Source of the DNA: an uncultured Bacteroidales bacterium
Lineage (GTDB): Bacteria; Bacteroidota; Bacteroidia; Bacteroidales; UBA932
Assembly: GCA_947305645.1 (NCBI GenBank)
Contig: CAMZEC010000006.1
Span: 1 to 59,864 of the forward strand
Reading direction: 5' to 3'
DNA length: 59,864 nucleotides
Of this stretch, positions 34,219 through 42,091 are shown piece after piece. Position numbers and translations under genes: made by a program. The notes beneath the pieces are model-generated. The model worked only from the letters and a program-made list of their open reading frames with translations, had not been told where the DNA came from and did no database searches. The number at the start of each line of letters is the position of its first letter. Position 1 is the stretch's first letter.

Positions 34219-35807
34219 TGGATTATTCTGCCGTGGTCGAGTCGTTGTATGAGCGGCACCGCAGCGTGCGTGATGCCGGGTTCAGCGGCTCCGCGTACAA
34301 GCCGGGGCTGGACGCCATGCTCTCGTACGCCGAATTCCTCGGCCATCCGGAGCGCCAGTTCCGCAGCATACACGTCGCAGGCACAAATGGCAAGGGCTCC
34401 GTCTGCTCCATGCTCGCCGCCGCCCTCGCCGCCCGCGGCCTCAGCGTCGGTCTTTACACCTCCCCGCACCTGGTGGACTTCAGGGAACGCATCAAGATCA
34501 TCGAAGTCGGGCCGGGAGCCCCACTGCCTCAGAGAGAACTTCGCTTAGCTCATCCCAGCGTCCCGCTGGGACCTACTATCCCCCTGCACCCCCAGGGGAC
34601 GGGGGGCGTACCCCCCGACACCCCCTGCCTTGATAATCTTGGTTGGGCCCCTCCCTCTAACGTGTCCGAGGGCGGACACGGTTCCTCTGAGGCAGGGGGG
34701 CTCCCGGCTTCTTCGATGATTCCGGAGGCGGCAGTGTGCGATTTTTTGGAGCGGTACGACCGGGAGGGGCTGACGTTCTTCGAGGTCACGACCGGCATGG
34801 CGTTCTGGTGGTTCGCCGAGCAGAAAGTGGACGTGGCGGTCATCGAGACAGGCCTAGGAGGACGGCTGGACAGCACCAACATAATCACCCCGGAAATCTC
34901 CGTTATAACGTCCATCGGCCTGGACCACTGCGACTTACTTGGCTCCACCAGAGCGGAGATTGCCGCCGAGAAAGCCGGCATCTTCAAACCTGGCGTTCCT
35001 GCGGTTGTATGGGGCCGCGACCCCGAAACCCAACCCGTCTTCGAACGAACCGCAGTAGCCGTCGGCGCTCCGCTTCATTTTGCCGAGGACTTTCCGCTCC
35101 CGGATGCTGCCGAATCCCTCACGCTCGACCTATCCGGCCCTTGTCAGGACCTCAATCTCCGAACCGTCCTCGCCGCCCTTCAGCTCCTGCCGGCCCCTGG
35201 AGCGCAACTGGATGATAATGAGCCGAATGAGCAATCTGCCTGCACGCAAAATGATGCATGCAAAATCAGCAAATGGTTGATGGAGAGGGAGTTGCGCTCC
35301 ATCGCCAAAGCGGCGGCAATCACCGGTCTGCGCGGACGCTGGGAGCAGCTGCTGAATGACCCGCTGACCATCTGCGACATAGGCCATAACCCCCCAGCCA
35401 TGGAAGCCAACTGCCGTAAGCTGGAACAATTGAGGTCGGCGACGGGAAAGGGGATTCAGCTACGTCCGTCCTCGCTTCGCTGCGGCCGAGTAACGCAGCA
35501 CTCCTTTCCACGCTCGCCGTTACTATTCGTTTACGGCGCCATGAAGGACAAAGACGTAGACGACATCAAGCATTATCTCCCAACCGACGCCACCTACTAC
35601 CTCGTGCAGCCGCAGACTCCCCGTGCCATGCCGCTGGAAGAATTGGCACTGAAATTGAAAAACCTCAGAACCATAGCTGCCGGGAGCGTGCAACAGGGCG
35701 TAAAACTGGCCCTGGAGCGCGCGAAACAAGAGCCCGGCACAATAGTATATATAGGCGGAAGCACCTTTGTGGTGTCCGAAGCCATCATTTACATCGAATC
35801 GCTATGA
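34218..35807 (+). CDS. folC: Folylpolyglutamate/dihydrofolate synthase carrying in-frame repeat insertions
   Basis: FolC motifs are in order: P-loop AGTNGKGSVCSM, YTSPHLVDFRERIKI, GLGGRLDSTN, SIGLDHCDLLGSTRAEIAAE and DIGHNPPAMEAN. The enzyme adds glutamates to folates (and usually makes dihydrofolate). The length is 529 residues against the usual 420-440. The excess lies mainly in two stretches not expected in the family: about 70 Pro/Gly-rich residues after RERIKI, where homologues go almost directly to the MIPE motif, and about 22 residues between LEQL and LLFVYGAMKDKD. Both correspond to palindromic DNA (34497-34720 and around 35461-35495). The frame stays open, so the protein may still fold with surface loops. 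Start and stop overlap both neighbours. Confidence 0.88.
   Translation: MDYSAVVESLYERHRSVRDAGFSGSAYKPGLDAMLSYAEFLGHPERQFRSIHVAGTNGKGSVCSMLAAALAARGLSVGLYTSPHLVDFRERIKIIEVGPGAPLPQRELRLAHPSVPLGPTIPLHPQGTGGVPPDTPCLDNLGWAPPSNVSEGGHGSSEAGGLPASSMIPEAAVCDFLERYDREGLTFFEVTTGMAFWWFAEQKVDVAVIETGLGGRLDSTNIITPEISVITSIGLDHCDLLGSTRAEIAAEKAGIFKPGVPAVVWGRDPETQPVFERTAVAVGAPLHFAEDFPLPDAAESLTLDLSGPCQDLNLRTVLAALQLLPAPGAQLDDNEPNEQSACTQNDACKISKWLMERELRSIAKAAAITGLRGRWEQLLNDPLTICDIGHNPPAMEANCRKLEQLRSATGKGIQLRPSSLRCGRVTQHSFPRSPLLFVYGAMKDKDVDDIKHYLPTDATYYLVQPQTPRAMPLEELALKLKNLRTIAAGSVQQGVKLALERAKQEPGTIVYIGGSTFVVSEAIIYIESL
34497..34720. mobile_element. MITE-like multi-hairpin element inserted in frame in folC
   Basis: The ends are inverted repeats in three blocks: ATCATCGAAG/CTTCGATGAT (34497-34506, 34711-34720), GCCGGGAGCCCC/GGGGCTCCCGGC (34511-34522, 34697-34708) and TGCCTCAGAG/CTCTGAGGCA (34525-34534, 34685-34694). 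Inside are four more perfect hairpins: CCCAGCG/CGCTGGG, CCCCTG/CAGGGG, GGGGGG/CCCCCC and CGTGTCCG/CGGACACG. There is no ORF of its own. It lies where FolC homologues have only a short link, and the core from 34511 to 34708 is 198 bases, a multiple of three, so folC stays open. Confidence 0.7.
35461..35495 (+). repeat. Short dispersed repeat inside folC
   Basis: The 35 bases from TACGTCCGTCCTCGC to CCGAGTAACG match the reverse complement of 43475-43510, in the loop of the hairpin before ppdK, at about 33 of 36 positions. It sits inside an imperfect inverted repeat (CGGCGACGGGAAAGG near 35436 with CCTTTCCACGCTCGCCG near 35503) that accounts for the extra 22 residues in FolC. Confidence 0.65.
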
Positions 35808-38800
35808 AACGAATCACATTAGCTATAGCCCTGGCATTTTTTCCTGCCATAAGCGGCTTCTCCCAAGCCAAAGACGACGCAGGTCACACCCTGGTAAACC
35901 TCTGGAAGACCTTCTACAAAGCCGAGCAGAACGACCTCCCGCAGGACAAAGTCAAAGCCCTGGAGGCCATTAAAAAGGAGGCCAAGGCCAAGAACCTTGC
36001 CTGGGACTGGTATGATGCCGCCAGTTGCTATGTCTATGTGCGCAGCAGCATCAACTGGAAAGATCGCGACAAATGCAACAAGGCTTTTCAGGAAGAAATA
36101 ACTGCTCTTGATGAGCCTGTAATCGTATTCTATCACAACAACTCCGATCAGGAAGAGTACGTAGAAAAAAATAAGGCTCGCCTTCAGCGTTCTTGTAATC
36201 CTGAATTCCATAAACGGGACAGTCGGATCAACTCTGCCATTTACGCCCCGGCCCTTCTCAAACTGATAAAGAACGACTATGAATACGCCCTTTGGAGCAT
36301 GTGGCTAAGTCGTAAAGACGGAGATTTAAAAGACTACTACAGCGGCCGTTACCCGGAAGAAGCCCTGATTGAGTATTCGGAAATTACCAGGTACATGGAC
36401 AAGAGCGCCTACGACAAGCTAAGCGTTTACGAAAACAAGTACTCAGGCAAAGCGGTATCCCTGCTGGCCCGCCAGCGCCGCCTGCAATGGGAATTCCGCG
36501 AACTCAACAACTCCGGGAGTCCAAAGTCAGAAGATTATAAAAAACTCCGGGAAGCCTGCGAAAAACTGGAGCGCGACCGCAAGCAGTATTCCGGCACCGA
36601 AAAGCTCATAGCCGACTGCTGCACGGACACCGGCAATATAATTAAAACCCTGGACAGCAAGGAGATAAATATCACAGCTAAGGACAACGAACTCACCCTG
36701 ACGCTCCGTAACGTAAGCAGCCTGATTCTTCAGATAAAGAAAGATGACAAGACGGTCTGGGAAACCTCCCTTAACAACAAAGCCGCCAGCTACTACGTGC
36801 CGGATACCCTTAAGACAAAGCTTCCCGACCTTGACGATGACGAGTACGTAATCTTCTGTAAATCCGGTACTTGCGAGTCCAGGTCCGACTGGAGCAAGCA
36901 CACCCTGTCCATAGCGGTGCGCCCCGATTCCAGAGGCATGTGCGCCTTCGTTGCCGACTACATGAGCGGCGAACCGGTGGAAAGCTGCATGCTACTGCTG
37001 CACAACGCCGACGGTCTGGTAATCGCCATCTCCGAAGACTTCCGTCCGAACGGCTTCACTCTGCTCCCGTCGTCCATCAGCAACACGCTGAACAGCAACA
37101 AGTCGCGCTGCAGGTTGAGCGCCCAGTTCAGAGACAAAAACGGCCGCCTCCGCAACTCCCGCACCGTGAGCGTCAGCAAAAACAGCACTGGAACCGTCTC
37201 TGAAGGGGCCGACGTGGAGCACGCCATGCTGATAACCGACCGCCGTGCATTCAACCCCGGCGAAACGGTTCAATTCAAAGGCATCTGCTACACCGGCACC
37301 TACGAGTACCGCCTCGCCCCTGCAGGCTACGGATGCGTCGTCACCCTGAGCGATCCAGAAGGCAAGGAGATAGGCCGCAAGCTCCTTACGACCAACGAGT
37401 TCGGCTCGGTCGAAGGCTCGTTCCCCCTTAATACCGGAAGCTCCCGCGGCGGCATGTATTCCATAGATCTTCGGACCAGGGACGGCAAGCGTCTATCACA
37501 CAACACCATACGGGTAGACGAATTCGTCCTCCCGACATTCGAGCTCACCTGGGATGCCGACAACCACCTCTATCTCCCCGGCGACCGGATTGTGGTCTCC
37601 GGCCGCGTTAAGGCCTACTCCGGCCACTCCCTGGGCAACGTAAGAGTCCGCTACACCGTTTCCAACAGCCTGGAGAAGGACGTATCCGGAGAGCTCATGC
37701 TCGACTCGGACGGCAGCTTCTCCTTCGACTTCGTGACCTCCGAAAAGATGTACTATTGGTCCTACCCCATAACGGTAACTGTCACCGACAGCACAGGTGA
37801 AACATTGAGTTTCAGCACGGTACGCAGAGTTCACGGAGACATAGGCATCTCCCTCCGCATACAGAACAACGTTAAGGGAACCTACCACCTAACAGGCGGC
37901 GGGGGAAGCGGCAGCGGCATAGTGCGTGACGACACGGCCGAAGTGCTTTTCGACCTCGGAAATCTGAGTCGCGAGGGCCTTGAAATCAGCTACAAAGTGA
38001 CTGCGGACGCCGGCGGCAAACAGATTGCCAACGGAACCGCCGGGGCCGGAGAGACCGTCAGCATCCCCATCGCCCAACTCCCGTCCGGCCTCTACCGCAT
38101 ACAGGCGGTGGCCACCGCAATCCTTGCCGACGGCAGCACAACGGAGGACAAGGTAAGCACCACCTTTGTCAAGGCGTCCGACAGCGACACCGCCCTCGAT
38201 ATGGACGTGACGGCCTTTTTCAAGGAGCTCGATTCGGACGATATCGCCCTGCAGATAGGTAGCACCGACGGCCCCGTGTGGGCGGTGGTCGAACTCTTCG
38301 GCAGCGGTAATGTACTGCTGGACAGCCAGATGATAACTCTCGAAGGCGTACGTGGCAGGGCGGGCTCCCTGAAGACCATAAGTTATTCCCGCCGCAGCGG
38401 GTGGCCCGAGTCGCTCAAGCTCTGCGCCTTCTTCTTCCACAAGGGCACGTACTACCGTTATTCCCGCAGCATCCAGTTGCCTACGCCCTCGATAGAACTG
38501 CCGTTGGCGTTTACCCGTTTCGTCGACAGGGTGCGCCCGGGCGAAGAGTGCTCGCTGATTATCAAGACCGATCCCGGCGTAGAATGTGCCGCCACCGTAT
38601 TCGACAAGGCCACTGAAACAATAGCGGCCAACAAATGGACCGCCGTATCCTTAACCCGCCGTCCTGCGCCATCTGTTTATTATTCAGAGGCTTGTGGCAT
38701 CAATGAGTCGGGCGGCATGGTCTTCTACAGCGTACGTGGTACGGCGATGGCCAAGAGCAGCGGCGTAATGCTGGAAGAGGCTGTGGCTTCGAATTCTGTC

Positions 38801-40966
38801 ATGGAATCCATGGAGGCTGACGCCATCCCGTTCCAGCTGAGCGACACGGCAGATGATGCCTCCCATCCCGCCGTGCGCGAGAATTTCGCCGCCACGATGG
38901 CCTGGGAGCCATGCCTGCGCTCCGATGCCCAGGGCAATATAGAGCTGAAGTTCAAAGGTGCCGACCGCCTCTCCACCTACTACGTGCAACTCTTCGCACA
39001 CGCTAAGGGCATGCATAACGCCGTTCTCCGCCGCGAGATGCAGGTGACTATCCCCGTCAAGCTCTCGATGGTCGAGCCTAAGTTCCTGTACGAAGGCGAT
39101 ATATACGTCGCACGTGCTACCGTGGCCAGCACACTCGAGACGCCCCTGAGCGGCCGTGTCGCCATCCGGTTCTACGATGGCAAAGACTGGCGGAACTCAC
39201 GCGTGCTGGCGACAAAACTGGAGAAAGTTACCCTGGCCGCCGGCGAAGCCAGGGCGTTCAGCGCCCCCATTACCGTCCCCGAAGGTCTGAAAGAGCTGGG
39301 CGTGCTGCTCAACTTCATCCCGGACGACGAAGCAGTGGGCTCGGACGCCATGTTCGTGAGCATACCTGTATTCAGGCCCTTCCAGACGCTTACGGAAGCG
39401 CATTCCGCCCTCCTCCGCAACCCGGGCGAGCGCGAGAATGTGATAGCGGAACTCCGATCCCTCTTCGTCAATATGGACGCCTCTCAGCTGCAGCCGCAGG
39501 AGAAAAGTATACTGGATATGGTGCGCGAGGCCATACCGGACAAGGTGGAACCCAAAAACGACGACGTGCTGAGTCTCACGGAGGCCTGGTACTCCAACGT
39601 GCTGGCGCGCAGGCTCGGAGCTCCCGGCCTGGATGAAGCCTCCCTGCAGGAAATCGCCGGCAAGATAGCGGCCTGCCAGAATGCCGGCGGCGGAATCGCC
39701 TGGTTCGAAGGAATGCAGTCGTCGCCTGTTATTACGGCCGTCGTGCTCGAGCGGATTGCGGCCGTGACCGAAGAGAGCTGTTCCATAGACATAAGCGCTG
39801 CGGTCAAGTATCTTGATACCAGCTACTTCGAGAAGAACGGCCGGCCGTCGTGGTGCGGCGGTCTCTCGCTGGAGCAATATCTCCACACCCGCGCCCTCTA
39901 CCCTTACGTGCCTTTCGAGTCGCCGGGCGGCAAAGAGTTCCGCCAGTTCAAGAAAGACGTGAAGGCCTACCTCGTGCCCACCGGGAAGCGCGGCATGAAC
40001 GGTCAGATTCTGGCCAAGGCCCGCCGCCTCCGCACCCTGAAGTTGCTGGCAGCAAACACCGACGGACAGCAGCTTGCCAAAGCCTGGGGCATAAGCTTCA
40101 GGAAATGCCTCCTGAAGTCCATGGAAGCCGACATCAAATCCCTGCTGCAGTACGCAGTGGAGCATGTCAGCGGCGGTTACTACTATCCCAACGCTGTCAT
40201 GCCCTGGCGCGGTCTTCTGGAGTCCGAACTCTACGCACACACCCTCCTCTGCAACCTCCTCACGGATTCTTCCAGTTCGCTACGCTCCTGTCAGAATGAC
40301 AGCACGCTCCCTGTCATCCTGAGCGCCAGCGAAGGATCTACCGTTGCCGAAGGCATACGCCTCTGGCTAATGGTCCAAAAGGAAACGCAGCAGTGGTCCG
40401 ACGACCCAGCGTACCTCGAGGCCCTGGCCGCCGTGTTGCGCGGCACGACCGAGACCCTGAATACCAGGGTGATAGTGCTCAGCGGCAGCTACACCAAGCC
40501 GTTCGAAGAGGTGAAGGAAACCGGCAACGGCATGAAAATCAGCTGCAAATGGTACCTGAACGGCAAGGAGTTGGTCGACGGCGACAAGCTTAAAGTAGGC
40601 GACCGTATCACGGCAAAGTATGCCATCTGGAACGAGGAGAACCGCAGTTTCGTCAGAGTTACCGCCCCCCGTCCCGCATCCCTGCGCCCCGTGGCACAGC
40701 TCTCGGGCCACTACGGCTGGTGGCTCTCCCCGCTCCGTTACGGCAGCTGGAGCTTCTCCCCCCAGGGCTATCGTAACGTGCTGGCAGACAAGACGGAATA
40801 CTGGTTCGACAGCTATCCGGAAGAGAATACCACCGTTTCCGAAGACTTCTTCGTGACGCAGGAAGGTGCCTTCCGGATGCCTGCCATAGAGATAGAATCG
40901 CTCTACGCCCCTCACTATTGTGCCAACGGCTCCGGCCGCAGTGCGGTAGTGTCGATGAGTTATTAG
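35804..40966 (+). CDS. Alpha-2-macroglobulin family protein without thioester
   Basis: The 1720-residue protein has a signal peptide (LAIALAFFPAISGFSQ). A helical N-terminal part and MG domains follow, including an MG2-like segment (ITDRRAFNPGETVQFKG, about 478-494). The A2M region (FAATMAWEPCLRSDAQGN, about 1025) and an alpha-helical TED-like toroid (IAWFEGMQSSPVITAVVLER) come next, then a C-terminal MG10-like domain. The thioester CxEQ motif is absent. Bacterial macroglobulins trap proteases in the periplasm; thioester-free forms exist. About 26 residues near 1487-1513 (SLRSCQNDSTLPVILSASEG) are translated from a dispersed palindromic repeat. The start overlaps the folC stop (ATGA), and the TAG stop is the first triplet of another repeat copy. 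Confidence 0.85.
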   Translation: MKRITLAIALAFFPAISGFSQAKDDAGHTLVNLWKTFYKAEQNDLPQDKVKALEAIKKEAKAKNLAWDWYDAASCYVYVRSSINWKDRDKCNKAFQEEITALDEPVIVFYHNNSDQEEYVEKNKARLQRSCNPEFHKRDSRINSAIYAPALLKLIKNDYEYALWSMWLSRKDGDLKDYYSGRYPEEALIEYSEITRYMDKSAYDKLSVYENKYSGKAVSLLARQRRLQWEFRELNNSGSPKSEDYKKLREACEKLERDRKQYSGTEKLIADCCTDTGNIIKTLDSKEINITAKDNELTLTLRNVSSLILQIKKDDKTVWETSLNNKAASYYVPDTLKTKLPDLDDDEYVIFCKSGTCESRSDWSKHTLSIAVRPDSRGMCAFVADYMSGEPVESCMLLLHNADGLVIAISEDFRPNGFTLLPSSISNTLNSNKSRCRLSAQFRDKNGRLRNSRTVSVSKNSTGTVSEGADVEHAMLITDRRAFNPGETVQFKGICYTGTYEYRLAPAGYGCVVTLSDPEGKEIGRKLLTTNEFGSVEGSFPLNTGSSRGGMYSIDLRTRDGKRLSHNTIRVDEFVLPTFELTWDADNHLYLPGDRIVVSGRVKAYSGHSLGNVRVRYTVSNSLEKDVSGELMLDSDGSFSFDFVTSEKMYYWSYPITVTVTDSTGETLSFSTVRRVHGDIGISLRIQNNVKGTYHLTGGGGSGSGIVRDDTAEVLFDLGNLSREGLEISYKVTADAGGKQIANGTAGAGETVSIPIAQLPSGLYRIQAVATAILADGSTTEDKVSTTFVKASDSDTALDMDVTAFFKELDSDDIALQIGSTDGPVWAVVELFGSGNVLLDSQMITLEGVRGRAGSLKTISYSRRSGWPESLKLCAFFFHKGTYYRYSRSIQLPTPSIELPLAFTRFVDRVRPGEECSLIIKTDPGVECAATVFDKATETIAANKWTAVSLTRRPAPSVYYSEACGINESGGMVFYSVRGTAMAKSSGVMLEEAVASNSVMESMEADAIPFQLSDTADDASHPAVRENFAATMAWEPCLRSDAQGNIELKFKGADRLSTYYVQLFAHAKGMHNAVLRREMQVTIPVKLSMVEPKFLYEGDIYVARATVASTLETPLSGRVAIRFYDGKDWRNSRVLATKLEKVTLAAGEARAFSAPITVPEGLKELGVLLNFIPDDEAVGSDAMFVSIPVFRPFQTLTEAHSALLRNPGERENVIAELRSLFVNMDASQLQPQEKSILDMVREAIPDKVEPKNDDVLSLTEAWYSNVLARRLGAPGLDEASLQEIAGKIAACQNAGGGIAWFEGMQSSPVITAVVLERIAAVTEESCSIDISAAVKYLDTSYFEKNGRPSWCGGLSLEQYLHTRALYPYVPFESPGGKEFRQFKKDVKAYLVPTGKRGMNGQILAKARRLRTLKLLAANTDGQQLAKAWGISFRKCLLKSMEADIKSLLQYAVEHVSGGYYYPNAVMPWRGLLESELYAHTLLCNLLTDSSSSLRSCQNDSTLPVILSASEGSTVAEGIRLWLMVQKETQQWSDDPAYLEALAAVLRGTTETLNTRVIVLSGSYTKPFEEVKETGNGMKISCKWYLNGKELVDGDKLKVGDRITAKYAIWNEENRSFVRVTAPRPASLRPVAQLSGHYGWWLSPLRYGSWSFSPQGYRNVLADKTEYWFDSYPEENTTVSEDFFVTQEGAFRMPAIEIESLYAPHYCANGSGRSAVVSMSY
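40264..40341. repeat. Dispersed palindromic repeat translated within the macroglobulin gene
   Basis: GGATTCTTCCAGTTCGCTAC at the left and GAGCGCCAGCGAAGGATCTA at the right, with TGTCAGAATGACA at the centre-left, form a diverged copy of the repeat at 27511-27596. It is 78 bases (26 codons) and keeps the frame. Confidence 0.75.
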
Positions 40967-41029
40967 ATCCTTCGTCGCCGTTGGCTCCTCAGGATGACAA
41001 CTGTCATTCTGAGCGAAGCGAAGAATCTA
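40964..41029. repeat. Dispersed palindromic repeat after the macroglobulin gene
   Basis: It reads TAGATCCTTCGTCGC to GAAGCGAAGAATCTA, with CAGGATGACA and TGTCATTCTG facing each other. Its first three bases are the stop codon of the macroglobulin gene. It fills nearly the whole gap to the next promoter. Confidence 0.8.
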
Positions 41030-41038
41030 AAAAATATG

Positions 41039-41046
41039 TATATTTG
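41039..41046 (+). promoter_or_regulatory. -7 box before the AIR-synthase-like gene
   Basis: TATATTTG (41039-41046) fits TAnnTTTG and ends 4 bases before ATG 41051, so the transcript would be almost leaderless. No TTTG lies 19-20 bases upstream, where the repeat ends, which weakens the call. Confidence 0.4.
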
Positions 41047-41050
41047 CATA

Positions 41051-42085
41051 ATGCAGAAAGCGCTATACTCGAAATACATCATCGACGGCGTGCCGCAGGA
41101 ACTTTCTCCTGCTGGCCTGCTGGCCCCCGTCCTGGAGAAGGCTCCCGAACAGGAGCTTCAGGGCGGAACAGTGATAGACGAGACCATCGATCCGGCCCCC
41201 GGCCAGATAGAGCTAGAAGCCGCACTCATATACGACTATCTTGCTGCTGTCGACGGAGTTGATCGCAAGATTCCGGTTCCCTTCGTTGCTTCCTGCACCC
41301 GGGGCCGCATAGCCGAGGCGCTGATAGACAGCATGTGGCGTGTGGGCAATTTCCGCCTGGACGACCTTCCCCTTACGGTCAAGTGGACTTTCAACCCCGG
41401 AACGGTCGGCGACATGGCCGCATTCTACGCCTCGGTTGAGTCGGCTGCAGACTACATAGACGCCCTCGGCATAGCCCTGCGCCGCTGCGTGTGCGAGCAG
41501 GACAGCTTTGGCGTCAAGGTGGCGACCCCTTTCTCCGGCGCCCCGCTACTGGTAGACGACCAGATCCATCCGGATTGGCAGAGCTGGCTGGTATACGTGC
41601 CTTTCGATACCTCCGAATACAGGCTCGGCGGATCCCTGCTAGCACAGGCACTCGGCCTCCGCGGCGGCACGGCTCCCATGCTTACAGACGCCGATTACTT
41701 CATCGACTGCTTCGAACTCGTGCGCGAGCTTGCAGAAGACGGCATACTGCTGTCCGCCGCAACCGTAGGAGCGGGAGGCATGGCGGCGGCAATCAAACGT
41801 ATGTGTAACAGCGATGCAGGGGCCTCCGTGGACGTTTCCGACGTGCTGCGGGCCTCCGGTGACGACGCCCCCAGCGTGCTGTTCTCCGAGCTCCCGGGCG
41901 CCATCCTGCAAGTGCGCGATGCCGATTTCGACTACATAGACGCCGAATTCCTGCTGCAAGACGTCGCCTATTTCCCTCTCGGGCACCCCATTCCCAGCGG
42001 AGAGCTCAAAATAGCAGCCTCCGACCGCCCCGGCATACAGACAATACTTGAATCCCTGATGCAGAACGCAGAAGGGGAGGATTGA
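41051..42085 (+). CDS. AIR-synthase-related protein of unknown function
   Basis: The 344-residue protein starts best at ATG 41051 (MQKALYSKYIIDG); an ATG at 40994 lies in the dispersed repeat and one at 41036 overlaps the -7 box. The second half resembles the C-terminal domain of AIR synthase/PurL proteins: a substrate-like strand-helix run (YFIDCFELVRELAEDGILLS) followed by AATVGAGGMAAAIKRM, which corresponds to the HDVSDGGL-type motif of PurL. The N-terminal half has FNPGTVGDMAAFYAS. The ATP-binding residues of true PurM/PurL are not evident, so an enzyme role in purine synthesis is uncertain. phoH follows after 6 bases, suggesting an operon. Confidence 0.6.
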   Translation: MQKALYSKYIIDGVPQELSPAGLLAPVLEKAPEQELQGGTVIDETIDPAPGQIELEAALIYDYLAAVDGVDRKIPVPFVASCTRGRIAEALIDSMWRVGNFRLDDLPLTVKWTFNPGTVGDMAAFYASVESAADYIDALGIALRRCVCEQDSFGVKVATPFSGAPLLVDDQIHPDWQSWLVYVPFDTSEYRLGGSLLAQALGLRGGTAPMLTDADYFIDCFELVRELAEDGILLSAATVGAGGMAAAIKRMCNSDAGASVDVSDVLRASGDDAPSVLFSELPGAILQVRDADFDYIDAEFLLQDVAYFPLGHPIPSGELKIAASDRPGIQTILESLMQNAEGED

Positions 42086-42091
42086 CATTAT

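Noticed and set aside
39640..39780. Thioester (CxEQ) motif in the macroglobulin
   Set aside because: The TED-like helices are present but the Cys in this region is followed by QNAGGG, not the thioester motif.
40994..41050. Upstream ATG for the AIR-synthase-like protein
   Set aside because: The extra residues (VILSEAKNL) are translated from the dispersed repeat, and a -7 box lies downstream of that ATG.
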